Source of the DNA: Nocardioidaceae bacterium
GTDB lineage: Bacteria; Actinomycetota; Actinomycetes; Propionibacteriales; Nocardioidaceae
Reading direction: 5' to 3'
NCBI GenBank assembly: GCA_030447865.1
Contig: JAUJOD010000001.1
Span: 1,040,909-1,104,908, forward strand
Length of the DNA: 64,000 nucleotides
In this document: piece after piece, positions 28,139 through 36,731 of the stretch
Layout: every line of letters begins with the position of its first letter
Position numbering within the stretch: the first letter of the stretch is position 1
Made by a program: the position numbers and the translations under genes
Notes under the pieces: generated by a model
Told to the model about the DNA's origin: nothing
The model's database searches: none
The model's input: only the letters and a program-made list of their open reading frames with translations

Positions 28139-29590
28139 GTGCCCACCCCCCTTGTCGTTGGCTTCGACCTCGACATGACCCTGCTGGACACCCGCCCAGG
28201 CATCAAGATCGCGTGGGACCAGTTCTCCGCACTGACCGGCGTCCCCGTCGACAGTGACCTCGCCGTCTCGAGGCTCGGGCCGCCGCTAGTGGCCGAAATG
28301 GCCAACTGGGTGGCGGCTGAGCGCGTCGATGAGTACGTCGCTCGCTACCGGTCGCTCTACCCCGCCTACGCCATCGAACCAGCAGAGCTGCTCCCGGGTG
28401 CCCGCGAGTCGCTGGCGGCGGTGCGGCAGGCGCAGGGTCAGACGGTGGTGGTGACGGCGAAGAACACCGCCAACGCCCGACTCCACCTCGACCACCTCGA
28501 CTTGCCAGTCGACGTGGTGGTTGGAGACCTCTGGGGAGCCGGCAAAGGCACCGCCTTGGTGGCGCATGGCGCCAGCGTCTATGTCGGTGACCACGTGCAC
28601 GATGTTGCCGGAGCGCATGCGGCCGGGGCCCTCGCGGTTGCGGTCACCACGGGGCCGTGCTCGGCCGCGGAGTTGCGGTCGGCGGGTGCTGACGTGGTCA
28701 TGGACTCGTTGACCGCTTTCCCGGCGTGGTTCGACGAGCACGTCCTGCTGACTCGACTAGAGGCGCTGAGGACTCGACTGGAAGAGCTGGGCAGTGTCGT
28801 GGTTGCCTTCAGCGCAGGCGCCGACTCGGCGTTCCTTCTGGCGGCGGCGGTCCGGGCGCTCGGTCGCGACAAGGTCGCCGCGGTGACCGCGGTGTCGGAC
28901 TCGTTGCCGGCGGCGGAGCGGGAAGCGGCGGAGCGGTTCTGCGCCACCCTCGGCGTACGCCATCTGACTGCGGAGACGCAGGAAATGCAGCGGTCCGGCT
29001 ACCGCGCCAACGGCGGCGATCGGTGCTACTTCTGCAAGGCCGAGCTCGTCGAAGTGCTCACCGGGCTCGCCAACGAGTTGGAGCTGGCCGCGGTGGCGAC
29101 CGGGACGAATGCCGACGACGCGCGCGCGGGCTTTCGACCGGGGATCACCGCTGCCGCGGAGCGCGCGGCTGTGACTCCGTTGTTGGACGCGGGTCTTACC
29201 AAGGCGCAGGTCCGGGAGGCGTCGCGCCGATGGGGCCTCCCGACGTGGGACAAACCTGCCGCGGCGTGCCTCTCGTCGCGGATCGCCTACGGCATCGAGG
29301 TGACGCCGAGCCGGTTGTCGCGGGTTGAGCGGGCCGAGTCAGCGGTGCGGTCGCGGCTGGCCGAGCACGGCCTGCGGGTTGGCAACCTGCGCGTGCGGGA
29401 CCTAGGGGACGTCGCCCGGGTCGAACTCGACCCCGAACTGGTGCACTGGCTCGAGACCCACCGGCAACAGGCCGAGGAGGTGGTGGCAGCGGTGGTCGCT
29501 TCGGGCTTCGACGGTGCAACTGTCGACTCCCGAGGGTTCCGTTCGGGTGCGATGAACGAGCTGCTCGCCGATCCGGCTCGCTACCGCTGA
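28139..29590 (+). CDS. HAD-phosphatase / LarE-type sulfur-transferase fusion
   Basis: 483 aa in one uninterrupted frame. Residues 1-~200 are a HAD hydrolase: nucleophile motif GFDLDMTLLDT, VVVTAKN, and YVGDHVHDV. Residues ~205-483 are LarE-like: PP-loop VAFSAGADSAFLL (S225-S230), RCYFCKAEL (C296, C299) and AACLSSR (C377). LarE is an ATP-dependent transferase that adds sulfur to the nickel-pincer nucleotide precursor of lactate racemase. The three-cysteine arrangement matches LarE proteins that hold a [4Fe-4S] cluster, rather than the single sacrificial cysteine type. No larB or larC is visible, so the acceptor may differ. The start is GTG at 28139, four bases after the permease stop. Confidence 0.85.
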   Translation: MPTPLVVGFDLDMTLLDTRPGIKIAWDQFSALTGVPVDSDLAVSRLGPPLVAEMANWVAAERVDEYVARYRSLYPAYAIEPAELLPGARESLAAVRQAQGQTVVVTAKNTANARLHLDHLDLPVDVVVGDLWGAGKGTALVAHGASVYVGDHVHDVAGAHAAGALAVAVTTGPCSAAELRSAGADVVMDSLTAFPAWFDEHVLLTRLEALRTRLEELGSVVVAFSAGADSAFLLAAAVRALGRDKVAAVTAVSDSLPAAEREAAERFCATLGVRHLTAETQEMQRSGYRANGGDRCYFCKAELVEVLTGLANELELAAVATGTNADDARAGFRPGITAAAERAAVTPLLDAGLTKAQVREASRRWGLPTWDKPAAACLSSRIAYGIEVTPSRLSRVERAESAVRSRLAEHGLRVGNLRVRDLGDVARVELDPELVHWLETHRQQAEEVVAAVVASGFDGATVDSRGFRSGAMNELLADPARYR

Positions 29591-29610
29591 GGCTGTAGGA
29601 TGACGGTTCG

Positions 29611-29650
29611 CCTCCGAACATTTTCGGGGGTGCCTCATGTCCATCATGAG
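29611..29650 (+). promoter_or_regulatory. Hairpins in the leader of the cold-shock gene
   Basis: CCTCCGAA (29611-29618) pairs with TTCGGGGG (29623-29630) around CATT. CTCATG (29634-29639) pairs with CATGAG (29645-29650) around TCCAT. They lie 40-80 bases before the cold-shock start. Cold-shock mRNAs often have structured leaders; the first hairpin could also end the upstream transcript, though it lacks a U-tract. Confidence 0.45.
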
Positions 29651-29690
29651 CGGGTAACACCGGATGTCAGCGCGAGCGTGAGGTCAAACA

Positions 29691-30077
29691 GTGCCAACGG
29701 GCAAAGTCAAGTGGTACGACGCCGAGAAGGGCTTCGGTTTCCTCACCACCGACGACGGGAGTGATGTCTTTGTGCGCTCCGACTCCCTACCTGCCGGTGT
29801 CACCGCGCTGAAGTCGGGTAGCCGGGTCGAGTTCGGGCTGGTGCAGGGACGCAAGGGTGACCAGGCGATTCAGTTGAGCGTGCTCGAGCCGACGCCGTCG
29901 GTGGCCAAGGCCCTGCGCAAGAACCCCGAAGAGATGGTCGAGATCGTCGAGGATCTGATGAAGCTGCTCGAGGGCCTGGAGCGCACGTACCGCCGCGGCC
30001 GGCACAGCGACCCACGGTCGGCGAAGCAGACCGCTGCCCTGCTCCGTGCGCTCGCCGCCGAGCTCGAGTTGAGCTAA
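29691..30077 (+). CDS. Cold-shock-domain protein with C-terminal extension
   Basis: 128 aa, starting at GTG 29691. The first ~66 residues are a cold-shock domain with RNP1 KGFGFLTT and RNP2-like DVFVRSD, which bind single-stranded RNA or DNA. CspA proteins are ~67 aa; this one adds a helical, charged tail (MVEIVEDLMKLLEGLERTYRRG) typical of a longer actinobacterial subfamily. It lies next to the DUF3027 and MFS genes, a conserved neighbourhood in these bacteria by my recollection. Confidence 0.92.
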   Translation: MPTGKVKWYDAEKGFGFLTTDDGSDVFVRSDSLPAGVTALKSGSRVEFGLVQGRKGDQAIQLSVLEPTPSVAKALRKNPEEMVEIVEDLMKLLEGLERTYRRGRHSDPRSAKQTAALLRALAAELELS

Positions 30078-30087
30078 GCCCAATGTC

Positions 30088-30186
30088 TCGGTCGGGCCGG
30101 CCGGGTCCAGCCCGCCGGGCTCTCGCGCCTTCGCTTCGCTCTTTGACGGCGCTTCGAGTCCTCGTCGATCTGTCCCCGGCCTCCGT
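30088..30186. repeat. GC-rich dispersed intergenic repeat, copy B
   Basis: About 100 bases matching 33141-33240 nearly throughout. Shared words include AGCCCGCCGGGCTCTCGCGC, TTTGACGGCGCTTCGAGTCC and CCTCGTCG. It also shares its core with 5066-5150. It sits directly after the cold-shock stop and before the convergent MFS stop. Confidence 0.75.
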
Positions 30187-30192
30187 AGCGCC

Positions 30193-31794
30193 TTACGCCG
30201 GCGCGCGAGAGGGTGGGCGGCCCGCTAGGACGCGTCCGCGTAACACGAACACCAGCCAAGCGACCAGCACGGCCGCGACGATGAACAGCCCGAGTCGGGG
30301 GATCAGCGGCATCAGCACTCCGAGCAGTCCCCCGAGCACCCACGACAGCTGCAGCAACGTCTCCGACCTGGCGAACACACTGGTCCGCACCAGCTCGGGC
30401 ACTTCACGCTGGATCAGGGCATCGAGGGAGAGCTTCCCGAGCGACTGGCTCATCCCGGCGACCAGACCAAGCACCATCGCCGGTATGAGGCCGAAGAACA
30501 AGGCGGCATAGATCGCGGCCGCGGCGTCGGCGGCAAGGGTGATAACGACGATCGACTCGGGCTTTCGCTCCCGCACGAAGTTGCCGAGGAAGGTGCCCAA
30601 CGTGCTGCCCGCACCCGCTGAGCCGATCACCAACGCCAACAGGAGTGTACGGCGGTCCTCCCACCCGGCGATCGGTTGCTCGCGGAGCAGAAAGGCCATG
30701 AACATCGTCAAGAAGCCCGACAGCACCCGAAGCCCGGCGTTGCACCGCAAGCCGGTGACCACCAGCGGCGCTATTCCGATGCGTCGTCGCTGTCCTGGCT
30801 GGGTGATCGTCGACAACCCGATCTCGGCCTGCTCCTCTCCCTCGGAGGAGTCGACCCGTGCGGGAAGCAGGATTGCGAGGATCGTGCCCCCGATGTACAC
30901 CAAAGCGGCGTACCGCAGGGACCACTGGGAACCCAGCAGCGAGGCCGCCGTGGCGATAGGCGCGGATAGCGAGGCACCCGCGATCCCGGCAAGGGAGATA
31001 CGGGAGTTCGCTCGGACCAGGGTTAGACCGGATGGGATGAGTCGGGGTACGGCCGAGGCACGCGTGACGCCGTACGCCTTCGACGCGACCAGGCAGGCGA
31101 GCGCTGTCGGGAACATCCACGGTGAGTCGGTGGTCACCGCGCCAGCCAGCGCCCAGCACGCGAACGCCCGCAGTGCCATCGTGGCGCCGATCGCCCACCG
31201 GCGACCGCGTCGGAACTTGTCGAGGAACGGTCCGACGAGCGGGGCCACGATCGCGAACGGCAGCATGGTCACGCCGAGGAACAGCAGGATCTGGCCGCGT
31301 GCCTGCTCAGTCGGCACCTGGAAGAACAGCGTGCCGGCCAGGGAGACAGCCAGCGCCGTGTCGCCGGCCGCGTTGAAGGCGTGCAGCTCGATAAGCCGCG
31401 ACAGGCCCGACTCGCCTGCACCCTCGGCGTGCGTAGCGCGTCGCGCGACCCGTACGGCGCCGCCGGCGGCGCGACCGGTGACGGTGGCGACCTTGCGCCC
31501 GCCAGTTGCCGCTGTGCGGGCCGACCGGGCAAGAGTGGCGCCCGTGCGAGCGGGCCGGCTCCGCAGCGGCTGTCCGTCGGGTCCGACACTCACCTGACCA
31601 CGCCGGCGGCGGTTGCGCCGGAGGTCCGAGCCGTCCGGACCGGCTGCGGCCTGACCTCCCGGACGACCGCTCGGCCGGGGGCGCGAGTCGGGCTCAGACT
31701 CAGGAGGCTGCACGCCCCTATCCTGCCCTGCAAACCGCACATCTCCCGCCGAACGCCCCGGCCGATTACCGCCGTCCTCGGTGATCAGTGACAA
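30193..31794 (-). CDS. MFS transporter
   Basis: Up to 533 aa from TTG at 31794. About 130 N-terminal residues are disordered, Arg/Gly/Pro-rich and cytoplasmic. Ten to twelve membrane segments follow, from LHAFNAAGDTALAVSLAGTLFF onward. The loop FLDKFRRGRRWAIG is the MFS motif A-like turn after helix 2. The substrate is unknown. The start is uncertain: an in-frame GTG near 31740, within AGATGTGCGG and preceded by GGCGGGAG, would remove the overlap with the divergent gene. The C terminus runs up to repeat copy B. Confidence 0.85.
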   Translation of the reverse strand: MSLITEDGGNRPGRSAGDVRFAGQDRGVQPPESEPDSRPRPSGRPGGQAAAGPDGSDLRRNRRRRGQVSVGPDGQPLRSRPARTGATLARSARTAATGGRKVATVTGRAAGGAVRVARRATHAEGAGESGLSRLIELHAFNAAGDTALAVSLAGTLFFQVPTEQARGQILLFLGVTMLPFAIVAPLVGPFLDKFRRGRRWAIGATMALRAFACWALAGAVTTDSPWMFPTALACLVASKAYGVTRASAVPRLIPSGLTLVRANSRISLAGIAGASLSAPIATAASLLGSQWSLRYAALVYIGGTILAILLPARVDSSEGEEQAEIGLSTITQPGQRRRIGIAPLVVTGLRCNAGLRVLSGFLTMFMAFLLREQPIAGWEDRRTLLLALVIGSAGAGSTLGTFLGNFVRERKPESIVVITLAADAAAAIYAALFFGLIPAMVLGLVAGMSQSLGKLSLDALIQREVPELVRTSVFARSETLLQLSWVLGGLLGVLMPLIPRLGLFIVAAVLVAWLVFVLRGRVLAGRPPSRAPA

Positions 31795-32647
31795 TGGCTC
31801 GGTGCCAACGTCTCCCGCAACGCCACCTTGCGTGACCTCGCCTGCTCCGAAGCAGCCGCGCGTAAGGGCACCTAAGGCGGACGCGGTGCTCCTCGGCGCC
31901 GTGGAAGCCGCGCGCGCAGCGCTTATCGAAAGCCTCGGGCGTGATGGCGGCGGTGCTCATCTGGGCGCGGTAGCCGAGGGCGACCGGGTCGTGACGCACT
32001 TCTTCGCGGCAACTCACCCCGGCTACTCCGGCTGGCGCTGGGCGGTGACGCTGGCGCGGGCTCCGCGGCAAAAGGCACCGACGGTCAATGAGGTCGTGAT
32101 GCTCCCGGGCGACGGGGCACTGGTGGCTCCTGACTGGGTGCCCTGGAAGGAAAGGGTGGGCAAGGAGGACCTCGGGCCGGGTGACCTCGTTCCCGTGAGC
32201 GACGACGACCCGCGACTGGTCCCTGGCTATCTGGTGGGTGACGAGGTGCTCGACGGCACGTCTGCGCGTGAGCTGCGTGAGGTGATACGCGAGGTCGGGT
32301 TGGGACGCGAGCGCGTGCTCTCCGTGGAGGGGCGAGATCAGGCGGTCGAGCGCTGGTACGACGGGAGGAACGGACCGCACTCGGAGCTCGCCAAGTCGGC
32401 ACCGGCACGCTGCGTGTCGTGTGGTTTCTTGGTGCGGGTCAGCGGTCCGCTGGCAACGGCCTTCGGTGTTTGCGCCAACGCATCGTCGCCGAGCGACGGC
32501 CAGGTGGTGTCACTCGACCACGGGTGCGGGGCACACTCCGACGTACGGATGGAGCAGTCGCATAGCCAGCCCGCTGCCGCGCCCGTTCACGACACGCTGA
32601 CTTGGGACACCTGGACCGACTCAGACCTGGAGATCATCACCCGCTGA
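31781..32647 (+). CDS. DUF3027 family protein
   Basis: 288 aa from GTG at 31781, or 281 aa from GTG at 31802 (VPTSPATPPC), which avoids overlapping the divergent MFS start at 31794. Family-typical segments are GAHLGAVAEGDRVVTHFFAA, GWRWAVTLARAPR, and a zinc-binding-looking CVSCGFLVRVSG with later cysteines (CANASSPSDG, HGCGAHSDV). DUF3027 is actinobacteria-specific with no known function. The cysteine set suggests a zinc ribbon near residues 215-255. Confidence 0.88.
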   Translation: MISDNGSVPTSPATPPCVTSPAPKQPRVRAPKADAVLLGAVEAARAALIESLGRDGGGAHLGAVAEGDRVVTHFFAATHPGYSGWRWAVTLARAPRQKAPTVNEVVMLPGDGALVAPDWVPWKERVGKEDLGPGDLVPVSDDDPRLVPGYLVGDEVLDGTSARELREVIREVGLGRERVLSVEGRDQAVERWYDGRNGPHSELAKSAPARCVSCGFLVRVSGPLATAFGVCANASSPSDGQVVSLDHGCGAHSDVRMEQSHSQPAAAPVHDTLTWDTWTDSDLEIITR

Positions 32648-32663
32648 GGCCGGGGTGAGGCAC

Positions 32664-33071
32664 TCAAACTCCCGCGGCTCCGAGGGGGCTGGTCTCCACC
32701 TCACGCTCGGGCTGAGAGGCAAGCCGACGGCGTCGACGACGGCAGTACTCCAGGCCGAGCAGCCCAAAGAGGAACCCGGTCACGCAAGTCCACAGCCACC
32801 AGCCTCTGCCCTGATCTTGCAGCGTTGAGTAGAAGGGCAGCAGCGCGGCCAGCGCAACGAGCCACAAGCAGGCACCCACTGCGACGGTGCGTACGCCGGT
32901 GACATCGAGGGGTGGAATCTTCGCCGCCTCGAGCCGTGGCTCTTGGGTGACCTCCGTCGGCTCGATCGGCGACGTATCAGCCAGCGCGGCGGGCTCCGCT
33001 GGCCGATTCTTTGCCCTGCTCGTCACGGGCACCACTGTACGACTGCTCAGCCACTTGCTCAGAACTTGCAC
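32664..33071 (-). CDS. DUF2530 membrane protein
   Basis: 135 aa from GTG at 33071; a shorter start is GTG at 33026 (TSRAKNRPAEPA). A disordered Pro/Glu N terminus leads to the family motif PPLDVTGVRTVAVG. Two hydrophobic helices follow (ACLWLVALAALLPFY and WLWTCVTGFLFGLLGLEYC), then an Arg cluster CRRRRRRLA. The function is unknown. It converges on the DUF3027 gene with 16 bp between stops. Confidence 0.8.
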   Translation of the reverse strand: MQVLSKWLSSRTVVPVTSRAKNRPAEPAALADTSPIEPTEVTQEPRLEAAKIPPLDVTGVRTVAVGACLWLVALAALLPFYSTLQDQGRGWWLWTCVTGFLFGLLGLEYCRRRRRRLASQPEREVETSPLGAAGV

Positions 33072-33140
33072 TTTGCCGCCAAGTTAAGGGCACATTGCCA
33101 TCTGGTTGACGCTTGGGGGTGGACCTCGGCGAGATCGGCT

Positions 33141-33240
33141 CCGGTTGGGTCGGCCGGTCGAGCCCGCCGGGCTCTCGCGCCTTCGCTGCGCTCTGGACGG
33201 CGCTTCGAGTCCTCGTCGGTCTCTCCCCAGCCTCCGCGGG
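33141..33240. repeat. GC-rich dispersed intergenic repeat, copy C
   Basis: This copy has the same direction and boundaries as copy B, from GTTGGGTCGGCCGG to CCCAGCCTCCG, with scattered substitutions and a short deletion after GCGCTCT. It fills most of the 230-bp gap between the DUF2530 start and the HNH endonuclease stop. Confidence 0.75.
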
Positions 33241-33301
33241 CAGGTGGTTGAGCGGGCTCCCATGAGCGCGCCAGCCAACGGCGACTTGCCTGGGCCGCCG
33301 T

Positions 33302-34564
33302 CTATGCCGTTTCGCCGGGTGGGGAGAAGTAGACCCATTTGTGTTGAATGGGTTCACCGATCGGGTGTTCGTACTGCCGCCCGTCTGGTGGGCCGGGCAG
33401 CGGGTCATCGGGTGGGCGGGATCGACCGATGGTGATGCGGTGGCCGCGGTTGTCGGTGAACGCGAGCCCGTCGGGGAGGTCGGCGTTACCGCTGGTGAGG
33501 AACTCGCCGCGGTGGCGGGCGTCGTGGTGGTAGGGGCACAGACAGATAAGGTTCCAGGTGTCGGTGGGTCCGCCGTCTTTCCAGTGGATGGTGTGGTGCA
33601 CCTCCAGGTACGACCGGGCGACACAGCCGGGGTAGCGGCAGCTGCGGTCGCGGTCCTCCACCAGCCGGCGGGTGCGGTCCGGGACGATCCGCATGCTGCG
33701 GCCAACGTTGACCGGTAGCCCGTCGGTTTCCCACACCGGGGCGACCGACCCGGCACAGGTCAACTTCGCGACAAGACCCGGCGGGAGAGCGGGTCCGGCG
33801 CCCACCCAGGCGCCGTCGGTGTCCAGGTGCACATACACCCGGTACTTGTCGACCCGCGAGGTGGGTTGCACACCGGACAGGGACCGGTTGCACACCTCCA
33901 CCAGGGCGTCAAACGAACTCACCTGCGGTTGCCCAGCCTGGAACAGCGCATCCTTCGCCTCGCTGATGGCGGCGGCGATCAGCGCCCCTTGGTCGGCGGG
34001 GGCGTCCACCACCAGCCGGTACCGGGTGGAGTCATGAAACTGAGTCACCCGCCCCGACGCGACCGCCTCAGCCGCCAACCCGGACGTGGAGGAGTCGGCT
34101 GAAGTGAGTTCCGTCGGCGTTTCGGTCGAGCCGCCGCCATCGGCGCTGGCAGTCTCGGCGGTGGTGTGGGTGAAGGTGTACCGGGACAGGGTCCGGCGGA
34201 TCTGCGGCACGGTCGCGATGGTGGCGAACGAGGCGGCCTCCTCGTCACAGAACTTGCCCTGATGCCGGGTCACCGCATGCACCTGCTCAAACGACAACTC
34301 CCCAGCGGCGAGCTTCCCAGTGGTCACCGGCAACTCAACGGTAGCGGCGGCCACCTCGACGACCTGGCGGGCGCGTTCGGGGGACAGCCCGGTCTGCAAC
34401 GTCAGGTAGTGCTCGACCGACCGGATCCCGTAGCCGCGCCACAGGTCGGTCTCGATCAGCTCAGCGGTCAGCTGCACCAGCCGGGCGTTCGCGACGTTGA
34501 GCACACCGCACGCGTCAGCAAGCCGGTCCTTGATGTCGACGAGCTTCGCGTAACTCTCCTCCAT
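33302..34564 (-). CDS. DUF222 / HNH endonuclease protein (REP13E12-like)
   Basis: 420 aa from ATG at 34564 (MEESYAKLVDIKDRL). The N-terminal DUF222 region is helical (GLSPERARQVVEVA). The C-terminal HNH nuclease has zinc cysteines and catalytic residues in CRYPGCVARSYLEVHHTIHW, then GPTDTWNLICLCPYHHDARH. Proteins of this type are repeated many times in actinobacterial genomes (13E12 family) and are thought to be mobile or phage-derived. No att site or second copy is in the window. The tail after the HNH is Pro/Gly-rich. Confidence 0.9.
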   Translation of the reverse strand: MEESYAKLVDIKDRLADACGVLNVANARLVQLTAELIETDLWRGYGIRSVEHYLTLQTGLSPERARQVVEVAAATVELPVTTGKLAAGELSFEQVHAVTRHQGKFCDEEAASFATIATVPQIRRTLSRYTFTHTTAETASADGGGSTETPTELTSADSSTSGLAAEAVASGRVTQFHDSTRYRLVVDAPADQGALIAAAISEAKDALFQAGQPQVSSFDALVEVCNRSLSGVQPTSRVDKYRVYVHLDTDGAWVGAGPALPPGLVAKLTCAGSVAPVWETDGLPVNVGRSMRIVPDRTRRLVEDRDRSCRYPGCVARSYLEVHHTIHWKDGGPTDTWNLICLCPYHHDARHRGEFLTSGNADLPDGLAFTDNRGHRITIGRSRPPDDPLPGPPDGRQYEHPIGEPIQHKWVYFSPPGETA

Positions 34565-34706
34565 ACCTACAATAGTACACCTGTTCGACGACAAGATCAC
34601 GCGGTCGCTGCGCTCTTGTGGACGAATTTGCGCTAGCCCGAGGGTCACGGGAGTGTCGGGACCGTTTCCCAACTGAGGCAAGCCTGAGTGCAATAAGGTG
34701 TCCCGC

Positions 34707-36200
34707 GTGAGCAGCACTGGGTCTACGCGTACGTCGCCAGCCCCGACCGGAATCGACAAGTTCTTCAAGATCTCCGAACGCGGGTCGAGCGTCGCTCAGG
34801 AGGTCAGGGGCGGTGTCGTCACCTTCTTCACGATGGCCTACATCATCGTGCTGAACCCGCTCATCCTCGGCGCGGCGGTCGACGTCAACGGCGCTTCGAT
34901 CACCGGCGGACCGACGGCCGATCTGGCGCAGATCGCAGCGGTGACCGCCCTCGTTGCCGGCGTGATGACGATCCTGATGGGCCTGGTTGCCAACTTTCCG
35001 CTGGCGCTTGCCACCGGCCTTGGGCTGAACGCGTTCGTGGCGTTCACTGTCGCGGCGGGCATGACCTGGGCTGATGCCATGGGGCTGGTTGTGCTCGAGG
35101 GCCTCATCATTCTCGTCTTGGTTCTTACCGGCCTGCGAAGGACCGTCTTCACCGCGGTGCCGGCGCAGCTCAAGATCGCCATCAGCGTAGGGATCGGCCT
35201 CTTCATCGCGCTCATCGGTTTCTTTGACGCCGGCCTGGTAGGTCGCCCGTTCCCGGCGAACGCTCCGCCGCTGGAGCTTGGCACCGGAGGAGTACTGACG
35301 GGTTGGCCGCTGGTTGTCTTCGTCGTCGGGCTGTTGCTCATGATCACGCTGTTCGCCAGGCGGGTTAAGGGCGCGATCCTGATCGGCATAGTGGCCGCGA
35401 CAATCCTGGCGATCATCATGGAGGCGATTGGTGACTTCGGGACCCAGGGTTACGACTTCAAGGCGAACAGCCTGACCAATCCGACCGGCTGGAACCTGAC
35501 CGAACCTCAGTTGCCGGAGACGGTATTGGCTACACCTGACTTCTCCCTGCTGGGGAACTTTTCGCTTTTCGGAGGCTTCGAACACGCGGGCGTGATCACG
35601 GCGGCGTTGTTCGTCTTCTCCCTGCTGCTTGCGGACTTCTTCGACACGATGGGCACGATGACAGCCATCGGTGCTGAGGCCGGCATGCTCGACAAGAAGG
35701 GGATGCCGCCGAACACCCAGCGCATCCTGATCGTCGACTCGGTGGCAGCGGCGGCCGGGGGCGCGGCATCGGTCTCCAGCAACACGTCGTACATCGAGTC
35801 AGCGTCAGGAGTCGGCGACGGCGCCCGCACCGGCTTGGCCAGCGTGACCACCGGCGTGCTCTTCCTGCTAGCGACGTTCCTCGCGCCGCTGGTCGCAGCC
35901 ATCCCGCAGGAGGCCGCCGCCCCGGCGCTGGTGCTCGTGGGCTTCTTGATGATGACGCAGGTCAAGAGCATCGACTGGGACAACGCGGAGATCGCCATCC
36001 CAGCGTTCCTCACGATTGTGCTCATGCCGTTCACGTACTCGATCACCGCAGGCATCGGGGCCGGCTTCATCGCCTACATCGTGCTGAAGCTGGCGCGCGG
36101 CAAGGCTGGAGAGATCCACCCGCTGTTGTGGGTCGTCGGCGCCCTCTTCATCGTGTACTTCGCCATCGATCCGATCAGTGACTGGCTAGGCGCCAGCTAG
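34707..36200 (+). CDS. NCS2/AzgA-type purine permease
   Basis: 497 aa from GTG at 34707, chosen over GTG at 34698 because AAGG lies at a better distance. Around 12 membrane segments are visible. AzgA/PbuG-class signatures are ISERGSSVAQEVRGGVVTFF near the start, FFDTMGTMTAIG in the middle, and AGGAASVSSNTSYIESASGV. These transporters import adenine, guanine or hypoxanthine with protons. It stands alone, divergent from the HNH gene. I see no purine riboswitch in the 142-bp leader. Confidence 0.9.
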   Translation: MSSTGSTRTSPAPTGIDKFFKISERGSSVAQEVRGGVVTFFTMAYIIVLNPLILGAAVDVNGASITGGPTADLAQIAAVTALVAGVMTILMGLVANFPLALATGLGLNAFVAFTVAAGMTWADAMGLVVLEGLIILVLVLTGLRRTVFTAVPAQLKIAISVGIGLFIALIGFFDAGLVGRPFPANAPPLELGTGGVLTGWPLVVFVVGLLLMITLFARRVKGAILIGIVAATILAIIMEAIGDFGTQGYDFKANSLTNPTGWNLTEPQLPETVLATPDFSLLGNFSLFGGFEHAGVITAALFVFSLLLADFFDTMGTMTAIGAEAGMLDKKGMPPNTQRILIVDSVAAAAGGAASVSSNTSYIESASGVGDGARTGLASVTTGVLFLLATFLAPLVAAIPQEAAAPALVLVGFLMMTQVKSIDWDNAEIAIPAFLTIVLMPFTYSITAGIGAGFIAYIVLKLARGKAGEIHPLLWVVGALFIVYFAIDPISDWLGAS

Positions 36201-36250
36201 GCAGCCGACCGCCGGCTGAACGCCGTACAAGGGTCCGCGGAGTCCTTTAT

Positions 36251-36263
36251 TTAGCGTCGCTAA
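36251..36263. promoter_or_regulatory. Palindromic operator upstream of the MarR gene
   Basis: TTAGCG-T-CGCTAA is a perfect 13-base palindrome ending 18 bases before the MarR start. A related half, GTCGCTAAGC, follows inside the gene at 36294-36303. TATGCT at 36269 could be a -10 box, so a bound MarR would block the promoter (autoregulation, inferred). Confidence 0.6.
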
Positions 36264-36281
36264 TGAGTTATGCTAAGGGCA

Positions 36282-36731
36282 ATGCCTACGCACGTCGCTA
36301 AGCTAGCTCGCACTGACGCTGGACTCTCCAGCGCTCTTCGTATCTCAGTAATGCGGCTCGCCCGACGGCTGCGCAACGAGCGCGATGCCCGCGACGATCT
36401 CAGCGCTAACCATCTGGCTGTGCTCGGCACCTTGTCGCGCCACGGCGCCATGACGATCGGCGAGCTCGCCGCCGTCGAGAAGGTGCAACCCCCGTCGATG
36501 ACCCGCACGGTCACCTCACTGTGTGACAAGGGACTCGTGCGACGAACCACCCATGACTCCGACCGCAGAGTGGTTGTCGTGTCACTCACCGACGCGGCTC
36601 ACAACGTCATCGCCGAGTCGCGGCGCCGCAAGGAGGCGTGGCTCAACCATCGCCTCCGCGAGCTCACCCCGGCAGAGCGGCAGACGCTGCGCGACGCCGC
36701 GCCGATCCTCGAGCGGTTATCTCAGGCATGA
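36282..36731 (+). CDS. MarR family transcriptional regulator
   Basis: 149 aa from ATG at 36282 behind AAGGG; an ATG at 36270 is possible but has no ribosome site. The winged helix-turn-helix covers LAVLGTLSRHGAMTIGELAA and VQPPSMTRTVTSLCDKGLV, with the wing THDSDRRVVVVSLTD. MarR dimers repress neighbouring efflux genes and release DNA on ligand binding. Its stop overlaps the start of an MFS exporter, so it most likely controls that transporter and itself. Confidence 0.92.
   Translation: MPTHVAKLARTDAGLSSALRISVMRLARRLRNERDARDDLSANHLAVLGTLSRHGAMTIGELAAVEKVQPPSMTRTVTSLCDKGLVRRTTHDSDRRVVVVSLTDAAHNVIAESRRRKEAWLNHRLRELTPAERQTLRDAAPILERLSQA

Noticed and set aside
34565-34706. Purine riboswitch before the NCS2 permease
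   Set aside because: I see no three-way-junction pattern or conserved loop sequences; only ordinary leader DNA.
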